DNA of 64,000 nt from the NCBI RefSeq assembly GCF_002240565.1, contig NZ_MZMO01000001.1, positions 2,728,001-2,792,000 on the forward strand. Reading direction: 5' to 3'. The translations under genes were made by a program, and so were the position numbers. The DNA is from Clavibacter michiganensis subsp. insidiosus. Its GTDB lineage: Bacteria > Actinomycetota > Actinomycetes > Actinomycetales > Microbacteriaceae. The notes beneath the pieces were generated by a model that was not told the origin of the DNA, did not search any database, and saw only the letters and a program-made list of their open reading frames with translations. The stretch's first letter is position 1. The number at the start of each line of letters is the position of its first letter. Shown here in pieces: positions 43,372 to 52,070 of this stretch.

Positions 43372-43381
43372 ATGTATACAT
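43372..43381. promoter_or_regulatory. Palindrome ATGTATACAT, GntR/FadR-type operator
   Basis: Perfect 10-bp palindrome between the nitrilase and GntR genes, overlapping the probable -10 (TATACA, 6 nt before ATG 43387) of the regulator gene. Nearly the same site, CTGTATACAG, occurs at 53546. Confidence 0.6.
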
Positions 43382-43386
43382 AGCGT

Positions 43387-44061
43387 ATGCGAGAACGGGC
43401 GGGCGATCCAGGCACCTCGGCGAGCGCCCTCTCCGGCCGCGAGAGGGCCTACGAGTTCCTCCACGCGCACGTCCTCACCGACCCCGACCAGCAGGGGGCG
43501 TTCCTCAACGAGCAGGAGCTCGCCGAGCACATCGGCGTCTCGCGCACGCCCGTCCGGGAGGCACTGCTGCTGCTCGCCGCCGACGACCTGGTGGAGATGA
43601 TCCCGAAGCGCGGCGCGCGGATCCCCGTCATCACCGGCCGCCAGATCGCCGAGCTGATGGAGCTGCGCGGCGTCCTCGAGCGGCACGCCGCCACGAGCGC
43701 CGTGGAGCACGACCGCACGCCGCTCGACGCGATGCGCGAGGTGCTCGAGCAGCAGCGCGCCATGGTCGCGACGCCGCCGCGCGAGAGCGGCCGGGAGTTC
43801 ATCGAGCACGACCGCCGCTTCCATCAGCTCCTCGTCGACGCGGCGGGCAGCGAGCTGATGAGCCGCACCTACGCGAAGCTCCGCGCCCGGCAGATCCTCG
43901 TCGGCGTCGAGGCGCTCTACCGCGCGACCGACCGGCAGGACCGGGTCTGCGAGGAGCACGCCGGCATCGTCGACGCGCTGGCCGCGGGCGATGCCGAGGC
44001 CGCGCGCGGGGCGATCGACCGGCACCTCGCCGTCACGCTCGACGTGCTGCTGCGCGCCTGA
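43387..44061 (+). CDS. GntR-family regulator, FCD subgroup
   Basis: 224 residues. N-terminal wHTH with QELAEHIGVSRTPVREALLL (about 40-59), followed by the all-helical FCD ligand-binding domain with HDRRFHQLLVDAAGSELM (metal/ligand His near 140) and HAGIVDALAAGDAEAA. FCD regulators sense organic acids and release TNGTNNNACNA-like or TGTATACA-type palindromes. It probably controls nitrilase and itself, and by operator match also the MHS transporter/DUF2848 pair 9.5 kb away. Confidence 0.88.
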   Translation: MRERAGDPGTSASALSGRERAYEFLHAHVLTDPDQQGAFLNEQELAEHIGVSRTPVREALLLLAADDLVEMIPKRGARIPVITGRQIAELMELRGVLERHAATSAVEHDRTPLDAMREVLEQQRAMVATPPRESGREFIEHDRRFHQLLVDAAGSELMSRTYAKLRARQILVGVEALYRATDRQDRVCEEHAGIVDALAAGDAEAARGAIDRHLAVTLDVLLRA

Positions 44062-44543
44062 GACCGGGCCGCGCCCACCAAGGCCGGCAGCGCGGCGAGA
44101 TGGGTCTCGTGGATCATGCAGGTGCCTGCCTTCGCGAGGTCCACGACCGCGCACCTCGGAGCCGCCCGCCGCCGACGGGCGACGCGCGTGGTCTCCGTCT
44201 CTCGATCATGCCGCGACGACGGTGTCCGTCGGTCGAGCGTGGGCGCGCAGGAGCTCGTGTCCTCGAGTTCGAACGACGATCGACGATCGACGATCGACGA
44301 TGTCGGAGGGACCGGGTCCGAGGGTCCGGCCCGCCGGATCGCCGCCGGCCGGAACATGACTCGCGCTGGCGCGTCCGCGTAGGCATGGCTCGGAAGGGCA
44401 TCAGAGTGGACGTCCTCGACGCGCACTCCCACCGCGCCTTCCGCCGGGGGGCGCCTCGGTGAGCACGACTCAGATCGTGGGAGCCGGCTGACTCGAGCAG
44501 CACGCCCAGCGGATTCGGCGGGGCGAGTCACTGAGCCCGTCGC
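44062..44543. other. Gene-free junction region with 7-bp tandem repeat
   Basis: 482 bp between GntR and cluster B. Contains the (CGACGAT)4 repeat and no convincing gene. On the minus strand around 44085-44160 a short stretch reads like protein (VVDLAKAGTCMIHETHLAAL) without a start or continuing domain, so it may be a gene remnant at the edge of the acquired cluster B. Confidence 0.4.
44274..44301. repeat. Tandem repeat (CGACGAT)x4
   Basis: Four perfect 7-bp copies, intergenic. Suitable as a length-variable locus. Confidence 0.85.
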
Positions 44544-45878
44544 TCAGCGGATCGCGGTCGACGTGGAGCGGCGATTGGGAGCGACCGGGAGTCCGAGGTG
44601 ACCGCGCAAGGTGTCCGCCTCGTAGTCCCGCCTGAACACGCCGTGGTCCTGCAGGATGGGGATCACCTCCGTGACGATGCGGTGGAAGTTATGGGGTCGA
44701 TCTGCTCCGATGATGAATCCGTCGCAATCGCCGGACGACCACCATTCTCGGAGGAGGTCGGCGACCCTCCCCGGGGAGCCGACGAACTCGCTCTGTTGCG
44801 CCTGTCGCTGACGCTCGACGGCTTGCCGGAGCGTCAGGCCCAGGGAAGCGGCATCTCGTGTCACCCGCTCGGCCCGTGAGCGGTACGCATGGGTGGAGGC
44901 GCGCACCGCGTCGAGGGGGAATGGCTCATCCAACCCATCCGGGTCGAACTCGTACCAGCCGAACCAACGACGCATCTCGTCGAACGACTCCTCGAACGGG
45001 TGATCGTGCTCCTGGTATTCGTGCGCGAGTTCGCGCGCCTCGGCATCCGTATCCCCGACCACGATCCTCACGCTCGGGAAGATGAGCACGTCCCTCGGGG
45101 AACGCCCGCGTGCCGCCGCGCGTCGACGGACGTCATCGCTGAATCTCTTCAGCTCCGGACGACGGGACGCGTTCGTGAAGATCGCATCTGCCGCTGCCGC
45201 GCCCAGGTCGCGTCCGGGTGCCGAGTCGCCCGCTTGGAACAGTGCGGGGCGCCCTTGCCTGCTGCGTTGGATGTTGAGCGGTCCCGCCACGTTGAAATGC
45301 TTCCCGTGGTGATCGAGGGCGTGCTGTTTGCCAGGATCGACGAACACCCCGCTCTCCTTCTCGTACAGGAAGGCGTCGTCCTCATAGGAATCCCAGAGCC
45401 CTGTCACCACCTCGACATGCTCGTGCGCCATGGCATAGCGCTCTTCCGGGGTGTAGTGAGAGGAGCGATTAAAGTTCCTCGCTGTCGCGGGGTCCCCTGT
45501 CGTCACGATGTTCCATCCCGCCCGGCCATCGCTGAGGAGGTCGACGGAAGCGATCCGACGAGCGAGGTCGAACGGGGAGCTGTAGCTCGTCGACCCGGTC
45601 GCGACCAGACCGATCCGACGAGTGTGCATCGCCAGTGCCGAGAGGAGCGTGAACGGCTCGAACCGGTTGAGCGAATGCGGGGAGCTCCTCGGGCCGACGT
45701 GCAGGCTGTCAGCCAGGAACATGAAGTCGAAGGCCGCCGCCTCGCTCATCCCGACCAGCTTCTTGTACCACTCGAGGTTGACGCTGGCGTCGGCGGGAAT
45801 GCTCGGGTCGCGCCACAACCGGTGCTGCCCGTACCCGCCCGAGCCCAGGGGGACAACTCCCAAGTGCATCTTCCTCAC
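44544..45878 (-). CDS. Luciferase-like FMN monooxygenase, NtaA/SnaA/DszA type (cluster B, gene 7)
   Basis: 444 residues. Family landmarks: MHLGVVPLGSGGYG at the start, FDFMFLADSLHVG, RIGLVATGSTSYSSPFDLAR, the FMN segment SDGRAGWNIVTTGDPATARN (about 137-156) and RYAMAHEHVEVVTGLWDS. These two-component enzymes oxidise with FMNH2 from a separate reductase; no reductase gene is adjacent. GTG 45878 overlaps the GT14 stop (GTGA); an ATG three codons on is the alternative. As the last gene of cluster B it could do N- or C-oxidation of the product. Confidence 0.85.
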   Translation of the reverse strand: MRKMHLGVVPLGSGGYGQHRLWRDPSIPADASVNLEWYKKLVGMSEAAAFDFMFLADSLHVGPRSSPHSLNRFEPFTLLSALAMHTRRIGLVATGSTSYSSPFDLARRIASVDLLSDGRAGWNIVTTGDPATARNFNRSSHYTPEERYAMAHEHVEVVTGLWDSYEDDAFLYEKESGVFVDPGKQHALDHHGKHFNVAGPLNIQRSRQGRPALFQAGDSAPGRDLGAAAADAIFTNASRRPELKRFSDDVRRRAAARGRSPRDVLIFPSVRIVVGDTDAEARELAHEYQEHDHPFEESFDEMRRWFGWYEFDPDGLDEPFPLDAVRASTHAYRSRAERVTRDAASLGLTLRQAVERQRQAQQSEFVGSPGRVADLLREWWSSGDCDGFIIGADRPHNFHRIVTEVIPILQDHGVFRRDYEADTLRGHLGLPVAPNRRSTSTAIR

Positions 45879-46780
45879 TGATCGCTCTCCTCTCCCATGA
45901 GCCCGGCATGGATGTCCCGCATCAGCACCGCCGTCAGCGAATCGCTCTCGGGCGAACGGAGCTTCCTGCAGAAGTAGCTGCCGGATGCCTTGATGTCGTC
46001 GTGATCAGACAGGTCGAGATATCGGCCTGAGCTGAGGAAGTGGAAGTTCGCGTAGCTGCGAGTCCGCCGCTCACCGCGGGGCACGATGGCGCCCTCCGGC
46101 GTGTGCGCGACCCAGGGCGAGTCGTATAGCAGCGTGTGCCAGACCAGCTCGTCCGGTCCGTAGGTGTTGCGGAACATCCGTCGAACACCCTGGCTTGATG
46201 CCCTGTCGAGGAGGTCAGCGACGCACTCCCGGGTGAGCGCGAACCACAGACTGCCCCCGACCGGTTCCATTCCGCGCCAGTGGGAAGCTCGTCGTCGCGG
46301 TGCCAGGATCGCGATGGTCTTGAGGAGGCGCCATCTCCAGGCCGTGATGCCCCCCACATCCGGCCGGCAGGGGATCGCATCGAACAGCCAGCGGCGTGTG
46401 ATCCTCGCCAGCGATTCAGGTCGAGAGTCGAGCATCCCACCTCCATTGCAGTACTGACGAGAGGGGACGGATGCCAGATGGGACTCGAACTCCGCCAGGG
46501 GCCGAGCGGGGAAGCACTCGCCGGATAGCATGACGATGTACTCACCGTCGCCAGCCAGCTCGAGGGCCACTCCCATCGACGCGTTGATGGCGTCCAAGGT
46601 CGAGTATCCCGCCCAGTTGACCGCCGTGCGGTCGGGAACCACGTGGATGTCGTCGCCCGAGTACGCACCCGCGTCTTCGCGGGCGTCGACATGGAGCACA
46701 ACGGTGCTCGGCGCGAGCACCCTGGCGAGTCGGCGGACCGCGGTCGGATCACGGTGGGCGAGCACGACGTAGACGGTCAT
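45875..46780 (-). CDS. Core-2/I-branching beta-1,6-GlcNAc-transferase family (GT14) glycosyltransferase (cluster B, gene 6)
   Basis: 301 residues. VYVVLAHRDPTAVRRLARVL, VVLHVDAREDAG, VNWAGYSTLDAINASM and YIVMLSGECFPARPL follow the GT14 pattern seen in bacterial homologues; the catalytic Glu is likely in YGPDELVWHTLL. Soluble GT-A-like enzyme, donor probably a UDP-sugar. ATGA overlap with the broken exporter gene upstream. It may add a second sugar to the product. Confidence 0.82.
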   Translation of the reverse strand: MTVYVVLAHRDPTAVRRLARVLAPSTVVLHVDAREDAGAYSGDDIHVVPDRTAVNWAGYSTLDAINASMGVALELAGDGEYIVMLSGECFPARPLAEFESHLASVPSRQYCNGGGMLDSRPESLARITRRWLFDAIPCRPDVGGITAWRWRLLKTIAILAPRRRASHWRGMEPVGGSLWFALTRECVADLLDRASSQGVRRMFRNTYGPDELVWHTLLYDSPWVAHTPEGAIVPRGERRTRSYANFHFLSSGRYLDLSDHDDIKASGSYFCRKLRSPESDSLTAVLMRDIHAGLMGEESDQ

Positions 46781-47961
46781 CCGGCGCTCACCTCCAGAGG
46801 CGCCTGTCTGATCAACGGGCTGGACGCCACTGCGCCTACGGCGACGAGCGCACCGAGGATCGAGATGACCACCGCGGGGTGCGCGACGGCGAGAGCAGCG
46901 AGCGTCGGGGCGAGGGCGTACGGCGTGAAGGACGCGAGCTGGAAGGTGGACATGTAGCTGCTCGCTTCCCCCGACGGCGCGATCCGCAGAGCCCACGCGG
47001 TGCCCGTGGGACGGGCGACCATCTCCCCCAGCGAGACAAGGCACCCGCCCAGGATCAGCAGCATCACCCAAGAGTCATGAGCGAGGACGAGGGTCAGCAG
47101 ATATGCGACGAGCGCGAGCAGGGAAGCGCCACTCGACACGGCGGTCTGTCACCAACGCGAGCGTCCGTGGACCGCATTCACGATGGGAACCTGCAATAGG
47201 AAGATCATCGCGTATCGCACCGCGACGACCAGCGCAGCGACCCCCGCAGGCAATCCCAGGTGCTCGACGATCAGGAGCGGGAGCAGGGTGGTCGGGGCGA
47301 GCCAGACGAAGGAGAGGCAGGCTTGGGAGATCAGCAAGGTCATGAATCGCGTGTCCGCCAACGTGCGCCACACCTGCAGTCTCCGCGATGGCCGCTCTCC
47401 TCCGTCTCGACCGCTCGGGACGGCGAGCGTCAGCAGGATCGAAGCCGCGGTCGTGACCATGTTCACGACGAACAGCAGCGTATACGCCCCCACCCCGAGC
47501 TGATACGCGGCGACTGCCGCGAGGGCTGCGCCGGTGCCCATCGTGGCGGACTTGATGGCCGTGAACTTGCCGAATACGACGGCGATGTCGCTGTCGGGGA
47601 ATCGCTGCGAGGCGAGGATCGGCCAGGCGGCGGAGTGCACCCTGTCCCCGACCGTGAGCACGAACGAAGCGGCGAGGATGCTCCAAAAGCCGACCGTCAG
47701 CCCACACAGGATCAGCCCAGCGGTGGACACCGCACTCGCCACGGCTACCGCATTCCGGGCGCCGATCGCGAGGACGACCCGTTCTGCCAGTGGGAGCGTG
47801 CTGAAGGACAGGATCGTCCCGACTGTCACAGCCAGCCCGACCTCCGAGACATCGACGCCTCGGACAGCGACGAAAAAGATCAGCGAGCTCGCAGCGAAGG
47901 CGCCGGTTCCGAAAGTGTCGACGATCAGACCGAGGATGAGCGCCTTGTCGTCACGCAGCAT
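46777..47961 (-). pseudogene. MFS exporter with one in-frame TGA (cluster B, gene 5)
   Basis: 394-codon MFS frame from ATG 47961 (ribosome-binding site GGGAGGGAG) to 46777. Codons up to VHGRSRW are open, then TGA at 47149-47151, then the same frame continues QTAVSSGASLLALVAYLL to the end with normal TM segments. So the gene is complete except for a single stop after residue 270, between helices of the C-terminal half. The context UGA-C is the one most prone to readthrough, so partial full-length product is possible. Otherwise the pathway has lost its exporter. The stop overlaps the next gene (ATGA), so coupling downstream would need readthrough or internal starts. Confidence 0.8.
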
Positions 47962-48065
47962 CGCACTCCCTCCCCGCCGGTGTAGGCATCGGCAGGCACA
48001 GACCGATGGGCCGCACACGCGTCCGACCGGCTCCTCATTGTCATTGGACCCGAGCTCCGCGCGGG

Positions 48066-48614
48066 TCACTCGTACGCGAGCGCAGCGACCTCGCTGAAGG
48101 GCGTGGCGGACGTGATCACGCGTAGCGGTTCCGGGAGATCCATCCAGGCGAACAGCTGCGTCTCGATGCGCTGGAGCTCGTCCACGCCCCCGGAGGCGGA
48201 CAGCATCGTCAGGATCTTCTGTTCGACCGATCCAGAAGGTGCGCGGTTCGCCCTCCCTTCGACTCGGCGCCAGCATTCCGCGGTCTCCTCCTTGAGCAAC
48301 ACGCGATGCACGTGTCCGCCACCCGCCACCACAGCCTCCTCGAAAGGGCGTGCCTCTTCCGGGACGAAGAACAGCTGAGGGAAGATGACGTTCCCACCTG
48401 CCGCGATCTGCTCGCGGAGCACCGCGAGCGCGAGCGGTTGGACTTCGGCACCTGCACTCAGGAAGTCCACGTGAAAGGTCCCCAGCAGACCGCGGATCAC
48501 ATCGACGTCGAGGTTCAACCACCCCCGCCTGGACTCGATGAAGCTCCGCGCGAACGTGGACTTCCCGGATCCGGGTAGACCGTTGAGGAAGATGCAGTGG
48601 GGGGCGTCAGTCAT
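48066..48614 (-). CDS. P-loop kinase, AAA_33/shikimate-kinase-like (cluster B, gene 4)
   Basis: 182 residues. Walker A GLPGSGKST (12-20); LNLDVDVIRGLLG gives the Asp of the substrate region; VIFPQLFFVPEEARPFE and HRVLLKEETAECWRRVEGRAN resemble the lid of zeta-toxin/chloramphenicol-phosphotransferase-like kinases. Soluble. In this context it could phosphorylate the nucleoside or protect the producer by phosphorylating the product. A 66-bp gap follows ThyX-like, and a 104-bp gap precedes the exporter gene. Confidence 0.75.
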   Translation of the reverse strand: MTDAPHCIFLNGLPGSGKSTFARSFIESRRGWLNLDVDVIRGLLGTFHVDFLSAGAEVQPLALAVLREQIAAGGNVIFPQLFFVPEEARPFEEAVVAGGGHVHRVLLKEETAECWRRVEGRANRAPSGSVEQKILTMLSASGGVDELQRIETQLFAWMDLPEPLRVITSATPFSEVAALAYE

Positions 48615-48680
48615 CGTGGTCGGATCCCCTGTTCGGGCGACGGCCCATGCGGCAAGTCGATCGCGGCGGCCTGGTCCCGG

Positions 48681-49577
48681 TCATGCGAAGGTCCTCGCGC
48701 CCTTGGACGCCTCGACCTCTGTCCGCAACGAACGCCACGCGAGCAGGTTCCCGACGCGGGGCAGATGCTCGAGCGGCAGGTCGTGCTGCCTCCCATTTCG
48801 ATCCGTGAAACGCAATTCGCCCTTGTTCCGGTTCTCGGGCCACGGCGTGGCGACGTGCTCGAGCGGCGACCAGTGCGGCGGGTCCGCGGACACCAGCTTG
48901 TCGAAGAGCTTGAGGTCCGCTTCGGGGTCGGCATTGCCATCGTGCGTCAGGTACGACGTCCGGGCGCAGCGGGCTGCGCTGATGCGGGCGAGCAGATCAC
49001 CTCGGGCACCGTCCTCCTCGACGTCGCGGTCGGTGACATAGGGCAGGTGCCACCCGCCTGCAGGCAACTGTCGAGGGACGGACCCCGAGCGCGCATCCGA
49101 CATCGCCTTCGCGAGGGCCCGGACCTCGGGTTGGGCCAGCTCAGAATCTCGCTGGAGGAAGAAGTTGTCCCAGGCGGTGGACGTCACGACGCTGGTATGC
49201 CACATGAAAGGCTCGAGCACACGATTGGTGACGGACTTGTGCAGGCCGGCGGCTTGCAGATCCGCAGCGCGGTCCATGGCGAATCGCCCGATGTCCCGCC
49301 AGATGCCCTTCACCGTCTCCGCGTCCTCCAAGGCGTCCCCGCCTTGCATGCCACGTCGTTCCGCAGGCCATGCGAGCGGCTCCGCCTGTCCCACGCTCAT
49401 GCTGGAGAGCTGTCGGGACACCGGTACTGCCCTGCTGCTCGACGAGTTCCGAGAGAAGACCCTGTGCGAGTTGAACTGAGGCAGCATGAACCGGTGGAAG
49501 CGCACTTCCAACGTCGTCAACCTCACGCCTGACTCGTAGGTGCTGTCGGCGATCACCGTCGCGCTGGGCTGGTTCAC
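48681..49577 (-). CDS. ThyX-like flavin-dependent C5-methylase (cluster B, gene 3)
   Basis: 298 residues. The ThyX signature RHRx7S is present as SHR-x7-S: Ser37-His38-Arg39 ... Ser47 in NSHRVFSRNSSSSRAV; FHRFMLPQFNSHR matches the preceding strand, and ARCARTSYLTHDG is the late conserved stretch of the longer ThyX-like proteins. Known: ThyX makes dTMP from dUMP with FAD and methylene-tetrahydrofolate, and pathway-specific relatives such as PolB of polyoxin methylate UMP at C5. In a cluster with kinase, glycosyltransferases and exporter, a role in making a 5-methylpyrimidine nucleoside is the simplest inference. GTGA-coupled to the GT4 gene. Confidence 0.8.
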   Translation of the reverse strand: MNQPSATVIADSTYESGVRLTTLEVRFHRFMLPQFNSHRVFSRNSSSSRAVPVSRQLSSMSVGQAEPLAWPAERRGMQGGDALEDAETVKGIWRDIGRFAMDRAADLQAAGLHKSVTNRVLEPFMWHTSVVTSTAWDNFFLQRDSELAQPEVRALAKAMSDARSGSVPRQLPAGGWHLPYVTDRDVEEDGARGDLLARISAARCARTSYLTHDGNADPEADLKLFDKLVSADPPHWSPLEHVATPWPENRNKGELRFTDRNGRQHDLPLEHLPRVGNLLAWRSLRTEVEASKGARTFA

Positions 49578-50908
49578 TCGGCGTCCGCCTTGTCGTCCTG
49601 TGACGTGCGCCCGTAGGCACCTGCCTCGATCGACACGAGCAGCTCGGAGAAGTTCGTCGCGGCATCGAACTTGGTGAGCACCTGCTCCCTCATCGCGGCT
49701 GACATCCTCCTGCGGTCTGACACGGGCGCGTCCATCGCGCGCTCGATGGCCCCGGTGAACGACTCGACATCGGTCACGTCGAACATGAAGCCCGTCTCGC
49801 CGTCTGCTAGCTGATCCTGGTACCCACCGTGCCTCGGTGCGACGATGACGGGCGCTGCGTCCCGTGACCAGCACGCGACTTCCTGCGGTATCTGCCCCAT
49901 CGGCTCGCCTTCGGCAGAGAGCAGGAACGCGACGGTCTCAGGGAGGCCGGCGAGAGCCCTCGGGAGCTCCCTCTCGAACCGGGTGATGTAGTCGTACGAC
50001 TCGATCTCCCGGCGCAGCTGCACAGCGTGGGGAGCCGCACCGTCGAGCTCATGGCTCCCCGGAATGGCTGCGATGAGCACCAGATGGCATGGCCTTCTGA
50101 CTCGGGAGACCGCTTCGATGGCGAAGGGGATCCTCTTCATGGGATGGTCTCGCCCGAAGTGCACGACAAGGGGAAGGGTCCGGTCAATTCCGAACCCCTC
50201 GACGACCGACGCGCACTCCGCGGCCGTGTACGGCGCCATCTCAGCGGCGCCCGAGGAGACCCCGTGGCCCAGGCGCATCCAGGCGTCCGACCGCGCTCCG
50301 TAGTCCCGCTCGATCTTCCCGTCGAAGAAGGGCGTCAATGTCGTTATGAACGTAGAAGCGTCTTCGTTGGCACGGCGCACGTACTCGCGTTCCAGGGCTT
50401 CCCTCCCAGGGATCCAACCCTGGCCGTCGACGACCGCGGACGAATGGAAGGCCAGAGCGAAGAGGATCTTGTCTAGCTTCCATCCGGGGAGGGTGTTCTC
50501 GCAGCACTCCCGCACGAGCGCATACGGGACGTCCACGCCGATGAACAGGACCTGGTCGTATTCTTCGGCGAGCTGGGAGAGGAGATCCGCCGCCGAGGAA
50601 CTCAACTCCGCCCACTTCGCGTACGCCCACAGGGGGTTCCGCGCATCATGCGGAAGGCGATGGATGCGGATCCCCGACGCATTCGCCCTCGCGAGGGAAC
50701 TCTCCAACATGTCGTCGTCGACCCGGTAGTCGGAGCTCGGGATCGTCCAGTCGTGCACAGCGACGTGAAGGTCCCAGCGTCCACAATCGGCGACCTGCAA
50801 CTTGGCCTCGACACAGGCCCAGGCATCCATGAGGATCCGCGTCTGGACTCCCGAGCCGTGGTACATGTTCGCTACACCATCCGTGTTCGCATACAGCAAC
50901 GCCCGCAT
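49574..50908 (-). CDS. Family 4 glycosyltransferase (cluster B, gene 2)
   Basis: 444 residues, GT-B fold. N-terminal acceptor domain starts RALLYANTDGVANMYHGSGV (glycine-rich loop), donor domain has VVHFGRDHPMKRIPFAIEAV (about 255-274) and the EX7E-like segment EPMGQIPQEVACWS with HGGYQDQLADGETGFMF following. Soluble. ATG 50908 overlaps the radical SAM stop as ATGA, which fixes the start against a longer frame. It is the first of two glycosyltransferases in the cluster. Confidence 0.85.
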   Translation of the reverse strand: MRALLYANTDGVANMYHGSGVQTRILMDAWACVEAKLQVADCGRWDLHVAVHDWTIPSSDYRVDDDMLESSLARANASGIRIHRLPHDARNPLWAYAKWAELSSSAADLLSQLAEEYDQVLFIGVDVPYALVRECCENTLPGWKLDKILFALAFHSSAVVDGQGWIPGREALEREYVRRANEDASTFITTLTPFFDGKIERDYGARSDAWMRLGHGVSSGAAEMAPYTAAECASVVEGFGIDRTLPLVVHFGRDHPMKRIPFAIEAVSRVRRPCHLVLIAAIPGSHELDGAAPHAVQLRREIESYDYITRFERELPRALAGLPETVAFLLSAEGEPMGQIPQEVACWSRDAAPVIVAPRHGGYQDQLADGETGFMFDVTDVESFTGAIERAMDAPVSDRRRMSAAMREQVLTKFDAATNFSELLVSIEAGAYGRTSQDDKADAE

Positions 50909-51762
50909 CAGAGCTTCTGCAGCCACTTCTTGTACGCGACCACCTCGGGAGCGAGCGGGTCCTGCCTCCAGAGGGAGTCGATGGAGTCGTGCCGCACATC
51001 GCCGAGGATCTCGTAGGTGTCTCCCCTCGGCAGGAGGATCTTCGCCTCCGGGGAGACGATGAAGCAGCTGGCTGTGTCGCTGTCGGAGGCAGCGACCTTC
51101 ACGTCACCGGCGATCTCCATGGCCTCCGCCGTGACCGACTGGAAGGTTGCGGTGGGCAGCGCATGGCGGTCGACCCCACGGTTGTACTCACCTCGAGAGC
51201 TGTACTGGTAGAGGCGCCAGACGCTGGGCCGGATCACGTCGTTCACGACACGGGCCATCTCGGCGATGTGGTGCTGGTTGACGCTGCTGACGACGGTGGC
51301 GATCTTCAGCTGGACGCCCGATTCCTGCACCAGGGACACCGCCCTCATGGCCTTCGCGAGAGTGGCTCGCTTGCCACGCATGTCCCGGTGGACGTCGGGA
51401 TCGCACGCATCCATGGATATGCCGATCACGTCGAAGTGGTCGACGAGCCTCCTTGCGGGGTCTCGGCTCAATGACGATTCCAGGAGCTCGCCGTTGGTGT
51501 TCAGGATCGTCTTCTTGCCCTGGCCGCGGAATGCACGCGAGTAGTGCCAGACGTCATCGCCGACTACCAGGGGTTCACCGCCGCAGAAGGTCACAGCGGG
51601 GGTCTGGGACGCGAGAATGGACTCTGCGATGATCGCGCGAAGGGAATTGTCATCCTTCGTGGGCACTGGACCCCAGCAATAGTCGCAGGTCAGGTTGCAC
51701 CGTGACGTCATCCACCAATCTACGGAGGGCGGCGTGATGGGAAGCGGCGGATTCTCAGTCAT
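50908..51762 (-). CDS. Radical SAM enzyme (cluster B, gene 1)
   Basis: 284 residues. SRCNLTCDYCWG gives CxxxCxxC (Cys22, Cys26, Cys29); VTFCGGEPLV is the SAM-binding GGE motif; ILNTNGELLESSL and VIGISMDACDPDVHRDMRG complete the MoaA/anSME-type barrel. The end ASCFIVSPEAKILLPRG...LGDVRHDSIDSLW has the look of a SPASM/twitch tail but lacks the second-cluster cysteines. AAGGA stands before ATG 51762. First gene of the operon, so the promoter should be just upstream; base composition is lower in GC than the flanks. Product chemistry unknown. Confidence 0.85.
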   Translation of the reverse strand: MTENPPLPITPPSVDWWMTSRCNLTCDYCWGPVPTKDDNSLRAIIAESILASQTPAVTFCGGEPLVVGDDVWHYSRAFRGQGKKTILNTNGELLESSLSRDPARRLVDHFDVIGISMDACDPDVHRDMRGKRATLAKAMRAVSLVQESGVQLKIATVVSSVNQHHIAEMARVVNDVIRPSVWRLYQYSSRGEYNRGVDRHALPTATFQSVTAEAMEIAGDVKVAASDSDTASCFIVSPEAKILLPRGDTYEILGDVRHDSIDSLWRQDPLAPEVVAYKKWLQKL

Positions 51763-52070
51763 GTCACATCCTTGTGCTTGGGACTCGATTAGCGCGACGC
51801 TACCAACCGTGGGGCGGCCCGCACGGGAGTTGCACACAGGAGCGTGACGCCTCCCGTGTTGCGGGCGCATGGCCCGAGGAAGACGGTGGGACACGTCGGC
51901 CGCACGCACGGCGAGGAGCGGCCCGTCGTCCTCGCCATCGCGCAAGAGCGGATCGCCAAGCTGGGTCCGACGGATCGGCGCGTCCCCGCCGATGACGAGG
52001 TCGCGTCCATCCCCCACGGCGCCGACGGCCAGGGACCGTCGACGCCGCCGGGTGGGCCGGATCCTCCGGG
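51763..52070. other. Gap between cluster B and the MHS transporter gene
   Basis: 308 bp. The first ~80 bp must contain the cluster B promoter; TAATCG near 51785 is a weak candidate. The rest (51844-52070) has an open frame on the plus strand reading LAIAQERIAKLGPTDRRV, which could be a remnant of a gene, but no start or known domain is visible. Confidence 0.3.

Noticed and set aside
44085..44160. Minus-strand coding-like stretch next to GntR
   Set aside because: Too short, no start, no domain; kept only as a possible remnant.
50908..51762. Prokaryotic viperin (antiviral radical SAM) because of the neighbouring nucleotide kinase and ThyX-like genes
   Set aside because: The residues around CxxxCxxC (CNLTCDYCWG) do not match the viperin pattern and the operon has glycosyltransferases and an exporter, which suits biosynthesis better.
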